A DNA stretch of 6,222 nt from Actinomycetota bacterium (GCA_005883885.1 VAYF01000046.1:1-6222); one strand, 5' to 3'. Positions 1 through 6,222 are shown, counted from the stretch's first letter. Made by a program: numbers and translations. Notes: generated by a model not told the origin, from the sequence alone.

Positions 1-732
1 CGGCGGGAAGATCCGTTCGATCGTGGAGCCGACGAACGCGCGCACCACCTGGGTTAGATGGACGAACGGGTTGGGTGCGGGTCCGAGCCGCGACACCTCG
101 GCGGCGCGAAGCACGACGGCGAGCCCGCGCCGATGCAGCGCGTCGGCGAAGTCGGGGTCGTCGGGGAGCTGGAGGCCTCCGCTGAGCTCGAGCTGATCGG
201 CGCGCACGGCCGCGGGGCGATCGCCGTCGCCGTCGACCCAGACGGTCTCCCGGACCGAGGCAGCACCGCCACGCCACGTCACCCGCGTGACGTCGATGAG
301 CGCGTGCCAGCCGACCGCGCTCGTCACCGGATCCTCTCGGAGCGTTCCGACCATCGTGACGGAGCGCGGCGCGAGGCGTCCGAGGAGCGAGGTCTCCCGG
401 CGCGCCTGCGCGATGCCGCCCCAGCCGACGCCGCACAGGAAGACGCCGATGATCAGCGCCGCGAGGGCGGCGAGGGGGCCGCGGCGACCGTCGGTCGCCG
501 CGGCCGAAACGGCGACCACCGCCGCGGGGTCGCTGCGGGTGAGACCCGCTCGTCCGAGCGGGTCTCCGCGGCGAGCCCGGGGGGCCGCAACCCAGGACGC
601 GGCGAGGAACGCGACGCCGATCGCGAGCCAGGCCCACGCGGGCCACGTCTGGAGCTCGCCGGGCCGGCCGTCCCATGCCAGGAGGCCGGCCCAGAACGCC
701 CCGGCCGCGAGCGGCGCTCCCCAGGCCCCCAC
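1..732 (-). CDS. comEC: ComEC-type DNA-uptake channel, N-terminal part (gene continues beyond the left edge)
   Basis: Family role: ComEC is the inner-membrane channel that passes single-stranded DNA into the cytoplasm during natural transformation. The open frame runs from a GTG at 732 to base 1 without a stop (244 codons). An in-frame TGA at 745-747 lies just upstream, so this GTG is the only start that keeps the first membrane segment. AGGTGA at 745-750, inside the end of comEA, is a possible ribosome site, though 12 nt away. Seen: hydrophobic segments at about residues 6-20, 33-50 and 87-107, then a soluble stretch (about 120-235) resembling the DUF4131 domain that precedes the Competence domain, including RRGLAVVLRA and the typical GPAPNPFV. 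The loop at 51-86 is Arg/Ala-rich and its DNA holds strong inverted repeats. The Competence and metallo-beta-lactamase-like domains would lie outside the window. The identification rests on the N-terminus plus the comEA neighbour. comEA ends 4 bp upstream, implying translational coupling. Confidence 0.88.
   Translation of the reverse strand, partial: MGAWGAPLAAGAFWAGLLAWDGRPGELQTWPAWAWLAIGVAFLAASWVAAPRARRGDPLGRAGLTRSDPAAVVAVSAAATDGRRGPLAALAALIIGVFLCGVGWGGIAQARRETSLLGRLAPRSVTMVGTLREDPVTSAVGWHALIDVTRVTWRGGAASVRETVWVDGDGDRPAAVRADQLELSGGLQLPDDPDFADALHRRGLAVVLRAAEVSRLGPAPNPFVHLTQVVRAFVGSTIERIFPP
477..505. repeat. Perfect 13-bp inverted repeat inside comEC
   Basis: Arms 477-489 and 493-505 are exact reverse complements with a 3-base centre (GTC). 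They lie in codons 76-86 of comEC, in the loop before the third membrane segment. The arms are GC only except for one A/T pair. This is the first of three neighbouring inverted repeats: a weaker 6-bp pair (512-517 with 528-533) and a 12-bp one at 541-566 follow. Confidence 0.85.
541..566. repeat. Perfect 26-bp palindrome (12-bp arms, 2-base centre) inside comEC
   Basis: Arms GAGACCCGCTCG (541-552) and CGAGCGGGTCTC (555-566) flank a central TC. The repeat covers codons 56-64 of comEC, in the Arg-rich loop after the second membrane segment, and it leaves the reading frame open. As RNA it would fold as roughly a 10-bp stem with a 6-base loop. I see no second copy in this window. Confidence 0.85.
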
Positions 733-736
733 GGGA

Positions 737-1384
737 TCACACCGTCACCTGGGGTCGCAGCTTCTCGAGCGTGGCCGGTCCGATCCCCGACACCTCGTCC
801 AGCTGGTCGACCGACGTGAACGGTCCCTGATCGGTCCGGTACTGGATGATGGCGGCGGCGAGCGCGGGGCCGACGCCGTTGAGCGTCTCGAGGGTCGGCT
901 CATCGGCGGTGTTGATGTTGACGAGCGCGATCCCACCCGTACCGGTCCCGCCGGCCGCGACGCCGCCCGCCGACGCACCTTCCTTGGACACCAGGATCTG
1001 CTGGCCGTCGGCGAGCGGCGCGGCGAGGTTGAGCAGCGTGAGATCGGCCCCGTTGCGCGCGCCTCCCGCGCGTTGGACGGCATCGATCACCCGCGAGCCC
1101 GGCTGGAACTGATAGACGCCTGGATGGCGGACCCACCCCGTCACATCGACGATCAGATCCACCGGAGGGCTCGCCGAGGCGCCGGGCGACCCCGTCACCG
1201 CCGGGACACCGGACACGGATCCGCTGGGCGCGAACACCGGAGCCGGCGTCTCCGCGACCTGGATGGGCTTGGGCAGTGAGCGCGAGTACCACAGCCCCAC
1301 ACCAGCGAGTGTGGCGACGAGCACCACCACCAACCCCGCCAGCTCCCCGCGCGACAGCGAGTCCAGGCGTTCCCTGATCGCCAT
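737..1384 (-). CDS. comEA: ComEA-like DNA receptor: membrane anchor, SLBB and helix-hairpin-helix domains
   Basis: Binds incoming double-stranded DNA at the outer face of the cytoplasmic membrane and delivers it to the ComEC channel. The 215-residue protein has a short basic N-terminus, one membrane segment (about 15-33), a Pro/Ser/Ala-rich linker (44-74), an SLBB domain (about 76-133, with VDVTGWVRHPGVY and a PGSRVIDAV-like core), a Gly/Ala/Thr-rich linker (136-153), and a C-terminal tandem helix-hairpin-helix domain starting at VNINTA (155-160). The two hairpins are LNGVGPALAAAI (168-179) and VSGIGPATLEKL (198-209). This is the complete Gram-positive ComEA architecture. The ATG at 1384 is the only start after the in-frame stop near 1430. 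No Shine-Dalgarno is visible, but TAGCGT lies 7 bp upstream, which suggests a leaderless message. The leuS stop is 86 bp upstream, and comEC begins 4 bp after this stop. In several actinobacteria a degV gene sits nearby; none is present between leuS and comEA here. Confidence 0.95.
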   Translation of the reverse strand: MAIRERLDSLSRGELAGLVVVLVATLAGVGLWYSRSLPKPIQVAETPAPVFAPSGSVSGVPAVTGSPGASASPPVDLIVDVTGWVRHPGVYQFQPGSRVIDAVQRAGGARNGADLTLLNLAAPLADGQQILVSKEGASAGGVAAGGTGTGGIALVNINTADEPTLETLNGVGPALAAAIIQYRTDQGPFTSVDQLDEVSGIGPATLEKLRPQVTV

Positions 1385-1391
1385 GCGCGCG

Positions 1392-1397
1392 ACGCTA
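1392..1397 (-). promoter_or_regulatory. Possible -10 hexamer of a leaderless comEA promoter
   Basis: On the minus strand the hexamer TAGCGT (fits TAnnnT) ends 7 bp before the comEA ATG. A transcript starting 7 nt downstream would begin at or next to the start codon. This fits the lack of any Shine-Dalgarno sequence, and leaderless messages are common in actinobacteria. No convincing -35 element is seen; its place is overlapped by the palindrome at 1419-1434. The hexamer is degenerate, so chance occurrence is quite possible. Confidence 0.35.
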
Positions 1398-1418
1398 TGG
1401 CCAGCCCGCCGCGGCCGC

Positions 1419-1434
1419 CGTGACGGCGGTCACG
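1419..1434. promoter_or_regulatory. Perfect CRP/FNR-type palindrome in the leuS-comEA gap
   Basis: The 16-bp sequence CGTGACGGCGGTCACG has perfect 6-bp arms and contains GTGA-N6-TCAC, the core of CRP/FNR-family operators (consensus TGTGA-N6-TCACA; GlxR and Crp in actinobacteria use the same half-sites). Its centre lies between 1426 and 1427. That is -41.5 if the comEA transcript starts at 1385, the classical class II activator position. The regulator is not in the window. Arms this short can arise by chance in GC-rich DNA, and the outer T/A of the consensus is replaced by C/G. Confidence 0.4.
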
Positions 1435-1470
1435 TCGACGCGCGAGTACCGGGTGAGGATGCGCGGAGAT

Positions 1471-3927
1471 TCAGCCGACGGTGACGAAGTTCACGAGCTT
1501 CGGCGCGCGCACGATCTCCTTCAGCACCGCGCGACCCGCGAGCGAGCGCTGGGCGCCCACGGCTGCCCGAGCGGCTGCGAGCGCGTCCTGCTCCGAGATG
1601 TCGGCCGGAACCGACAGCTTGTCTCGCAGCCTGCCGTCGACCTGGACGATCATCGTGACGAGCTCCTCGACGGTCATCGCCGGGTCGAACGACGGCCACG
1701 ACGCGACCCACGTCGAGGATGCCTCGCCCAGGTCGACCCGCCACAGCTCCTCCGCTGCGAACGGCGCGAAGGGCGCGAGCATCAGCGTGAGCGCGCGGGC
1801 GGCGCCGCTCGCGGCGCCGCCCGCGTCCAACGTCGAGCGCATCTCGTTCGTCAATACCATCAACTTCGAGATCGCCGTGTTGAACCGGAACCTATCCATA
1901 TCCTCGGTCACGCCCTTGATCGTCTTCTGGGTGAGCCGCACGAGCTCCGCCGGCTCCTCGGCGTCCGAGCCTCGTTCGACCGCGTCGCCCACCGCGGCGA
2001 AGACGCGACCCAGCCACGACGTCACGCCGGGACGGCGGTTCGGGTCCCCCGCGATCAGCTTCCAGTCGATGTCGTCCTCGAACGGCCCCGCGAACAACAT
2101 GATCAGCCGCATCGAGTCGGCGCCCCATCGCTCGACGATGGGCATCGGCTCGACGACGTTCCCGAGGGACTTCGACATCGAGGCGCCGCCGTAGATCACC
2201 TGGCCCTGATTCATGAGCTTCGGGAACGGCTCCACGAACGAGACCATGCCCAGGTCGTGCAGCGCCTTCGTGATGAATCGGCAATAGAGCAGGTGCAGGA
2301 TCGCGTGCTCAACGCCTCCCGTGTACTGGTCCGCGGGCATCCACCGCTCGACGTCCTCGCGCCGGAAAGGTCCGCCGTCGTAGCCGGGCGAGCAGTAGCG
2401 GAGGAAGTACCAGGACGAGTCGACGAACGTGTCCATCGTGTCCGTGTCGCGCACGGCTTCGCCGCCGCACGAGGGACACGTCACGTGTTTCCACGTCGGG
2501 TGCCGGGCGAGCGGCGAATCGCCCCCCAGCTGGAAGTCGGCGTCCTCGGGCAAGAGAACCGGGAGCTGGTCGTCCGGCACGGCGACCTCCCCGCAGTTCG
2601 GGCAATGGATGATCGGGATCGGCGCGCCCCAGTACCGCTGGCGGCTGATGAGCCAGTCGCGCAGCCGGTACTGGACGCTCGATCGTCCTCGTCCCTCCTG
2701 CTCGAGCCACGCCGTGACCTTCGCGATGGACGCCGGTGAGGGCTCCCCGTCGAACGGCCCGCTGTTGACCATGACGCCGTCGTGCGGCATCGCCTGGGTC
2801 ATCGTCGCGGGGTCCACGCGCGCTCCCGGAGGCTCGATCACGACCCGCACCGGGAGGCCGTGCTGTTTGGCGAACTCGAAGTCACGCTGATCGTGCGCCG
2901 GCACCGCCATGATCGCGCCCGTGCCGTATCCCATCAACACGTACGGCGCGACGAAGCACGGCACCCGCTCGCGGTTCACAGGGTTGACGGCGTGCACGCC
3001 GAGCGGGACCCCTTCCTTCGTGTCGGCCTCCTCGTGGCTCGCCAGCGACGCGACGCGCGCCCGCTCCACGAGGGGCCGCACCTGCTCCCAGGTTCCGGCG
3101 AGCTCCGCGAGCCGTTGCACCGCCGGATGCTCGACCGCGAACACGAAGAACGTGACACCCCACAGGGTGTCGGGCCGCGTCGTGAAGATCGTGATCTCCT
3201 CGCCCGTCTCCTCGATCGTGAAGGTGACGTCCGCACCGTCCGAGCGGCCGATCCAGTTCCGCTGCATCGTGACCACACGCTCCGGCCAGTCGACCAACAG
3301 CTCGACGTCGTCGAGCAACCGTTGCGCGTAGTCGGTGATCTTGAAGAACCACTGCGTCAGATCGCGCCGCTCCACCGGAGTGCCGCAACGCTCGCAGCGT
3401 CCCTGGATCACCTGCTCGTTCGCGAGCACCGTCTGATCCTTGGGGCACCAGTTGACCGGCGATTCCTTGCGGTACGCCAGGCCCTTCTCGAACAGCCGGA
3501 CGAAGAGCCACTGCGTCCACCCGTAGTAGTCGGGGTCGCTGGTCAGCAACCGGCGGGTCCAGTCGAAGGACATCCCCATCCGGTGGAACGAAGCCGCCTG
3601 CTGGTCCACATTGGCGTTGGTCCACGCCGCTGGGGCGATCCCGCGCTTTATCGCCGCGTTCTCCGCAGGCAGGCCGAACGAGTCCCACCCGATCGGGTGC
3701 AGCACGTTGTGGCCGCGCATCGCCTGGTAGCGGGCGACGGCGTCCCCACCGCTGAACGCCTCGGCATGACCCATGTGCAGGTCGCCAGAGGGGTACGGGA
3801 ACATGTCGAGGGCGTAGAACCGCGGCCGATCGTCGGCGGGATCCTCGGAGGCCTCGAAGAGACGCTCCTCCTCCCAGACCTTCACCCACTTGGGCTCGAT
3901 CTCGCTCGGGTCGTACCGCCTCGTCAT
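1471..3927 (-). CDS. leuS: Leucyl-tRNA synthetase
   Basis: Cytoplasmic class I aminoacyl-tRNA synthetase that joins leucine to tRNA-Leu using ATP and hydrolyses mischarged products. All parts are present in 818 residues: the HIGH-type motif HMGH (51-54); WCPKDQTVLANEQV (160-173) with further cysteines at 178 and 181; the CP1 editing domain with TTRPDT (249-254) and GYGTGAIMAVPAHDQRD (333-349), whose D346 matches the conserved editing aspartate; cysteine pairs 442/445 and 484/487 forming a likely zinc knuckle; the catalytic SMSKS loop (583-587); an anticodon-binding domain; and a C-terminal domain ending LVNFVTVG. The leucine-specific insertion found before the KMSKS loop in E. coli LeuRS is absent (NQGQVIYGGASMSKS is continuous), which explains the length below 860. 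The first lysine of KMSKS is serine; the second (K586) is kept. The start is ATG at 3927, without a clear Shine-Dalgarno. The preceding gene ends 55 bp upstream. Confidence 0.98.
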   Translation of the reverse strand: MTRRYDPSEIEPKWVKVWEEERLFEASEDPADDRPRFYALDMFPYPSGDLHMGHAEAFSGGDAVARYQAMRGHNVLHPIGWDSFGLPAENAAIKRGIAPAAWTNANVDQQAASFHRMGMSFDWTRRLLTSDPDYYGWTQWLFVRLFEKGLAYRKESPVNWCPKDQTVLANEQVIQGRCERCGTPVERRDLTQWFFKITDYAQRLLDDVELLVDWPERVVTMQRNWIGRSDGADVTFTIEETGEEITIFTTRPDTLWGVTFFVFAVEHPAVQRLAELAGTWEQVRPLVERARVASLASHEEADTKEGVPLGVHAVNPVNRERVPCFVAPYVLMGYGTGAIMAVPAHDQRDFEFAKQHGLPVRVVIEPPGARVDPATMTQAMPHDGVMVNSGPFDGEPSPASIAKVTAWLEQEGRGRSSVQYRLRDWLISRQRYWGAPIPIIHCPNCGEVAVPDDQLPVLLPEDADFQLGGDSPLARHPTWKHVTCPSCGGEAVRDTDTMDTFVDSSWYFLRYCSPGYDGGPFRREDVERWMPADQYTGGVEHAILHLLYCRFITKALHDLGMVSFVEPFPKLMNQGQVIYGGASMSKSLGNVVEPMPIVERWGADSMRLIMLFAGPFEDDIDWKLIAGDPNRRPGVTSWLGRVFAAVGDAVERGSDAEEPAELVRLTQKTIKGVTEDMDRFRFNTAISKLMVLTNEMRSTLDAGGAASGAARALTLMLAPFAPFAAEELWRVDLGEASSTWVASWPSFDPAMTVEELVTMIVQVDGRLRDKLSVPADISEQDALAAARAAVGAQRSLAGRAVLKEIVRAPKLVNFVTVG
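1794..1825. repeat. Perfect 14-bp inverted repeat inside leuS
   Basis: Arms 1794-1807 and 1812-1825 are exact reverse complements separated by 4 bases (CTCG on the plus strand, CGAG in the mRNA). They lie within the leuS codons for residues about 701-712, an Ala/Gly/Ser-rich stretch (DAGGAASGAA) in the anticodon-binding domain. The arms are entirely G and C, so the mRNA hairpin would be very stable. No T-run follows on either strand, so it does not look like an intrinsic terminator. Confidence 0.85.
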
Positions 3928-3936
3928 GGTCCGCAG

Positions 3937-3942
3937 ATGGTA
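3937..3942 (-). promoter_or_regulatory. Possible -10 hexamer upstream of leuS
   Basis: In the 55-bp gap before leuS the minus strand carries TACCAT (fits TAnnnT), ending 9 bp before the leuS ATG. Transcription from it would give a leader of only about two bases, in keeping with the absent Shine-Dalgarno. A -35 match is poor (only GAC of TTGACA at a 16-bp spacing). The gap shows no terminator hairpin, so read-through from the cyclic-di-GMP gene is equally possible. Confidence 0.3.
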
Positions 3943-3982
3943 ACGAAGCCGCGACCGGCGTCGGGACTCGTGCGAGATGCCT

Positions 3983-6100
3983 TCAGGGAGCGACGGTCTC
4001 GGGAAGCAGGGTCCGGGCCACGAGCGCCGGGATCTCCTTCCCCGGCACCGGCCGCGAGAACAGGAACCCCTGCGCGAGCCGGCATCCGCTCCCCCGCAGG
4101 AACTCGAGCTCCTGCTGCGTCTCGACGCCTTCCGCGAGCGGGATCATGTCGAGCCCCTGGGCGAGCTGGATCATCGCGCGGACCATGCTCGCGAGGCTCA
4201 GGTCACGGTGAACGTCGCGCACGAACGCCCGGTCGATCTTCAGCACGTCGACGGGCATGTGCTTCAGACGAGCGAGCGATGAATACCCCGTCCCGAAGTC
4301 GTCGAGCGCCAGCGTGAACCCCCACGCGTGCAGGTCCGAGAGGATCTTCTGGGTGCGATCCGGATCGGCCATCGCCGTCGACTCCGTGATCTCGACGATC
4401 ACGTCGCGCGGATCCACCCCCGAGACCCGAAGCTTCGCGAGCACCTTGTCGGCCAGGTGCGCCGACCAGAGCTGGCGCGGTGACAGGTTGAATCCGACAC
4501 GGAGATCGAGCCCGGCCGCGGCCCACTCGGCGCGTTGCCTCGCGAGCTCCGCCATCACCCAATCGCCGATCGCCTCGATCAGGCCAAGCTCCTCGGCGAG
4601 CGGGATGAACTCCCCCGGCGCGACGAGCCCGCCGTTCGGATCGAGCCAGCGCACCAGCGCCTCCACGGACTCGACCTTCCCCGTCTCGATCTCGACGATC
4701 GGCTGCCAGTGCAGCACCCAGTGCTCCTGCGAGACCGCCTCGCGCAGACGGGTCGTGAGCGAGAGCTTCTCCATGGCGTCGTCGCCACCGGTCGCGAACA
4801 CGATGTGTCCACCCGGCTCCTGCTTCTTCGACTGATACATCGCGGTGTCCGCGTTCTTCAGCAGTGTCTCCGCATCCTGCGCGTCCTGCGGGAACAGGCT
4901 GATGCCGAGCGACCCCGACGCGAAGAACGGCGTCCCGGCCAGATCGAACGGCTCCTCGAGCGCTTGGCGGATCCGTTCCGCCACCGACTCGGCGACCTCC
5001 ATCGACGGGTCCGTTCCGGCGGGATCGTTCGAACCGCGCTCCAGATCGCCGAGCAAGATGAGGAACTCGTCACCCCCCTGCCGTGCGACCAGGTCGGTGT
5101 CACGCGTGCACACACGCAGCCGGTCGCCGAGCTGCGCGAGCAGCAGATCGCCGGCGTGGTGTCCGAGCGAGTCGTTCACCAGCTTGAAGTTGTCGAGGTC
5201 GAGGTACAGCACGCCGACGCCCAGGTCGTGACGCCGGGCCCGGGCGATGGCGCCCTCGAGCATCTCCTCGAAGAGGTGCCGGTTGGGCAGGCCCGTGAGC
5301 TTGTCGTGGTACGCGAGGAAGGCGACCTGCTCCTCGGCGGTCTTGCGCTCGGTGATGTCGAAGATCACCCCTTGGATGAGCCAGGGGTTCCCCTGCTCGT
5401 CGTCGATGGGGAACGCCTGCTCCAACACCCACCGGACGGTCCCGTCCTCGTGCACCATCCGGTACTCGTGGTTGAGGGGGAGGTGGTTGCGGTACGCATC
5501 TTGATACTCGCCCCAGGCGCGTTCGATGTCGTCGGCGTGCACGTGGTTGCGCCACGCCGAGAAGTCGTTGAGCCACACCTCCGGCTCGATACCGATCAGA
5601 TCGCGGACCTGGGGACTCACGTAGATCGAGCTCAGGTCCTCGTCCACAGGATCGAGGTAGACCACGGCGGGGATGTGCTCGACCAACGAGCGGTACTTCG
5701 CCTCGGCCTCGAAGCGAGCCTCGCGACCGGCGTGGAGCTCGGTCGCGTCACGAAGCGCGATCACGAGGAGCCGCTCCGGGACGTCCAGCGCACCGATATG
5801 TGCCTCGATCGGGATCGGCGCATGCCGCGCATGGCGACACATCGCCTCGATCCGGGATCCCTCCGGCAGATCCAAGAGGTCCGCGGCGATCAACAGCTCG
5901 ATCGAGCTTCCGACGAGCTCACCCCTCGGGAACCCGGTGAGCTCTTCGGCGTGCCGGTTCGCGTACACGATGCGGCCGTCGGTCTGCGCCACGACGAGGC
6001 ACTCCGGCGTCGCCTCCAATAGCGACCCGGGCTCGATCCGATCCGTTAGCTGCGGCGTCGACACGCCGTCGGAGCCAGTGTGCTCCAGCCCGAAACTCAT
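3983..6100 (-). CDS. Cytoplasmic PAS-PAS-GGDEF-EAL cyclic-di-GMP cyclase/phosphodiesterase
   Basis: Likely makes and/or degrades cyclic di-GMP in response to a signal sensed by its PAS domains. Counted from the ATG at 6100 (705 residues): PAS 1 about 29-120 (ANRHAEELTGF), PAS 2 with a PAC end about 135-252 (WRNHVHADDIERAW, ending FDITERK), GGDEF about 258-440, EAL about 446-695. The cyclase signature GGDEF (342-346) is intact, with a product-inhibition site RDTD (333-336) five residues before it. The EAL domain keeps EALVRW (480-485), N538 in NLSPRQLW, E570, the DDFGTGYSS pair D600/D601, K621 and E657, so both activities look possible. There is no membrane segment or signal peptide. The start is uncertain: an in-frame TTG at 6118 adds six residues but lacks a ribosome site, while the ATG has GGAAGG 10 bp upstream. 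leuS begins 55 bp downstream. The signal and the targets are unknown. Confidence 0.95.
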   Translation of the reverse strand: MSFGLEHTGSDGVSTPQLTDRIEPGSLLEATPECLVVAQTDGRIVYANRHAEELTGFPRGELVGSSIELLIAADLLDLPEGSRIEAMCRHARHAPIPIEAHIGALDVPERLLVIALRDATELHAGREARFEAEAKYRSLVEHIPAVVYLDPVDEDLSSIYVSPQVRDLIGIEPEVWLNDFSAWRNHVHADDIERAWGEYQDAYRNHLPLNHEYRMVHEDGTVRWVLEQAFPIDDEQGNPWLIQGVIFDITERKTAEEQVAFLAYHDKLTGLPNRHLFEEMLEGAIARARRHDLGVGVLYLDLDNFKLVNDSLGHHAGDLLLAQLGDRLRVCTRDTDLVARQGGDEFLILLGDLERGSNDPAGTDPSMEVAESVAERIRQALEEPFDLAGTPFFASGSLGISLFPQDAQDAETLLKNADTAMYQSKKQEPGGHIVFATGGDDAMEKLSLTTRLREAVSQEHWVLHWQPIVEIETGKVESVEALVRWLDPNGGLVAPGEFIPLAEELGLIEAIGDWVMAELARQRAEWAAAGLDLRVGFNLSPRQLWSAHLADKVLAKLRVSGVDPRDVIVEITESTAMADPDRTQKILSDLHAWGFTLALDDFGTGYSSLARLKHMPVDVLKIDRAFVRDVHRDLSLASMVRAMIQLAQGLDMIPLAEGVETQQELEFLRGSGCRLAQGFLFSRPVPGKEIPALVARTLLPETVAP

Positions 6101-6110
6101 CCCGAGAAAG

Positions 6111-6116
6111 CCTTCC
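6111..6116 (-). promoter_or_regulatory. Ribosome-binding site that decides the start of the cyclic-di-GMP gene
   Basis: The minus strand reads GGAAGG here, 10 bp before the ATG at 6100. It overlaps the first base of the alternative TTG codon (6116-6118), so it can serve only the ATG. The sequence just before the TTG (GATGTCACCTGG) contains no purine-rich Shine-Dalgarno. This favours a 705-residue protein over the 711-residue form. Confidence 0.55.
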
Positions 6117-6222
6117 AACCAGGTGACATCCGAAGCATCGGCCTTCGATGAGGCGTACCTGAGCGAACGCCCGCCCGATACCGGGTTTCAGGCAGTCGGG
6201 ACCCGCTCTTCGACGCCCCACG

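Noticed and set aside
453..740. 95-codon minus-strand frame starting at the GTG overlapping the comEA stop
   Set aside because: Its translation is Arg/Pro/Ser-rich with no hydrophobic segments, whereas the adjacent frame from GTG 732 gives a clear ComEC N-terminus and stays open to the window edge.
58..1279. Two overlapping plus-strand open frames (58-819 and 287-1279)
   Set aside because: Both are antisense to comEC and comEA, which are supported by domain content and gene order. Their products are Arg/Ala/Pro-rich without motifs.
1297..1314. 6-bp inverted repeat CCACAC/GTGTGG with a 6-base loop in comEA
   Set aside because: It is short and lies in the codons just after the membrane segment, with no supporting context. 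Stems of this size are expected by chance.
1415..1429. Stem CCGCC/GGCGG after leuS as a transcription terminator
   Set aside because: The stem has only 5 bp, overlaps the better GTGA-N6-TCAC palindrome and is not followed by a T-run on the minus strand.
1420..2739. Long plus-strand open frame (439 codons) across leuS
   Set aside because: It is antisense to a complete, motif-verified leuS and its translation is Arg/His/Asp-rich with no recognisable domain, typical of shadow frames in high-GC coding DNA.
2782..4317. Long plus-strand open frame (511 codons) across the leuS 5' half and the EAL end
   Set aside because: It spans two real minus-strand genes and the gap between them, and the product is Arg/Pro-rich and low in complexity. 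It is open only because of the GC-rich codon use of the opposite strand.
4535..6022. Long plus-strand open frame (495 codons) opposite the GGDEF-EAL gene
   Set aside because: The minus-strand protein has intact PAS, GGDEF and EAL motifs over the same DNA. The plus-strand translation shows biased Val/Leu/Arg composition and no domain.
6117..6222. Possible gene end or promoter upstream of the cyclic-di-GMP gene
   Set aside because: The 100-codon minus-strand frame overlapping this stretch is out of frame with the PAS-GGDEF-EAL gene and has no recognisable content. No convincing -10/-35 pair or riboswitch-like fold was seen.

Overview
The window is very GC-rich, and every credible gene lies on the minus strand. 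Reading in the direction of transcription (right to left), the order is: a PAS-PAS-GGDEF-EAL cyclic-di-GMP protein, leucyl-tRNA synthetase (leuS), the DNA-uptake receptor comEA, and the N-terminal 244 codons of the DNA-uptake channel comEC, which runs off the left edge. High GC, leuS followed by comEA and comEC, and apparently leaderless starts all point to an actinobacterium. The proteins are not close enough to a familiar genus for me to name one, so an uncultured or deep-branching Actinomycetota lineage is an inference, not an observation.

Layout. Bases 6101-6222 are the 5' flank of the cyclic-di-GMP gene; apart from a Shine-Dalgarno-like GGAAGG at 6111-6116 I see nothing clear there. The cyclic-di-GMP gene occupies 3983-6100, preferring an ATG over the upstream TTG at 6118. 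A 55-bp gap holds a possible -10 hexamer for leuS. leuS (1471-3927) is complete and looks fully functional. An 86-bp gap (1385-1470) follows and holds the best regulatory signal of the window: a perfect CRP/FNR-type palindrome upstream of a TAnnnT hexamer, positioned as for a class II activator of a leaderless comEA transcript. comEA (737-1384) and comEC (start GTG at 732) are only 4 bp apart and are almost certainly translated from one message.

How the genes work together. ComEA (membrane-anchored, SLBB plus helix-hairpin-helix DNA binding) and ComEC (membrane channel) form the core of DNA import across the cytoplasmic membrane in natural transformation. LeuRS charges tRNA-Leu and is linked to them by conserved position rather than function. 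The cyclic-di-GMP protein keeps both the cyclase and the phosphodiesterase catalytic residues and senses an unknown cytoplasmic signal through two PAS domains.

The window is largely ordinary housekeeping and competence content. I found no CRISPR array, tRNA, rRNA, insertion sequence or obviously novel gene system. The points worth a second look are the putative comEA operator, a cluster of long perfect inverted repeats inside comEC, and a 14-bp perfect hairpin inside leuS.
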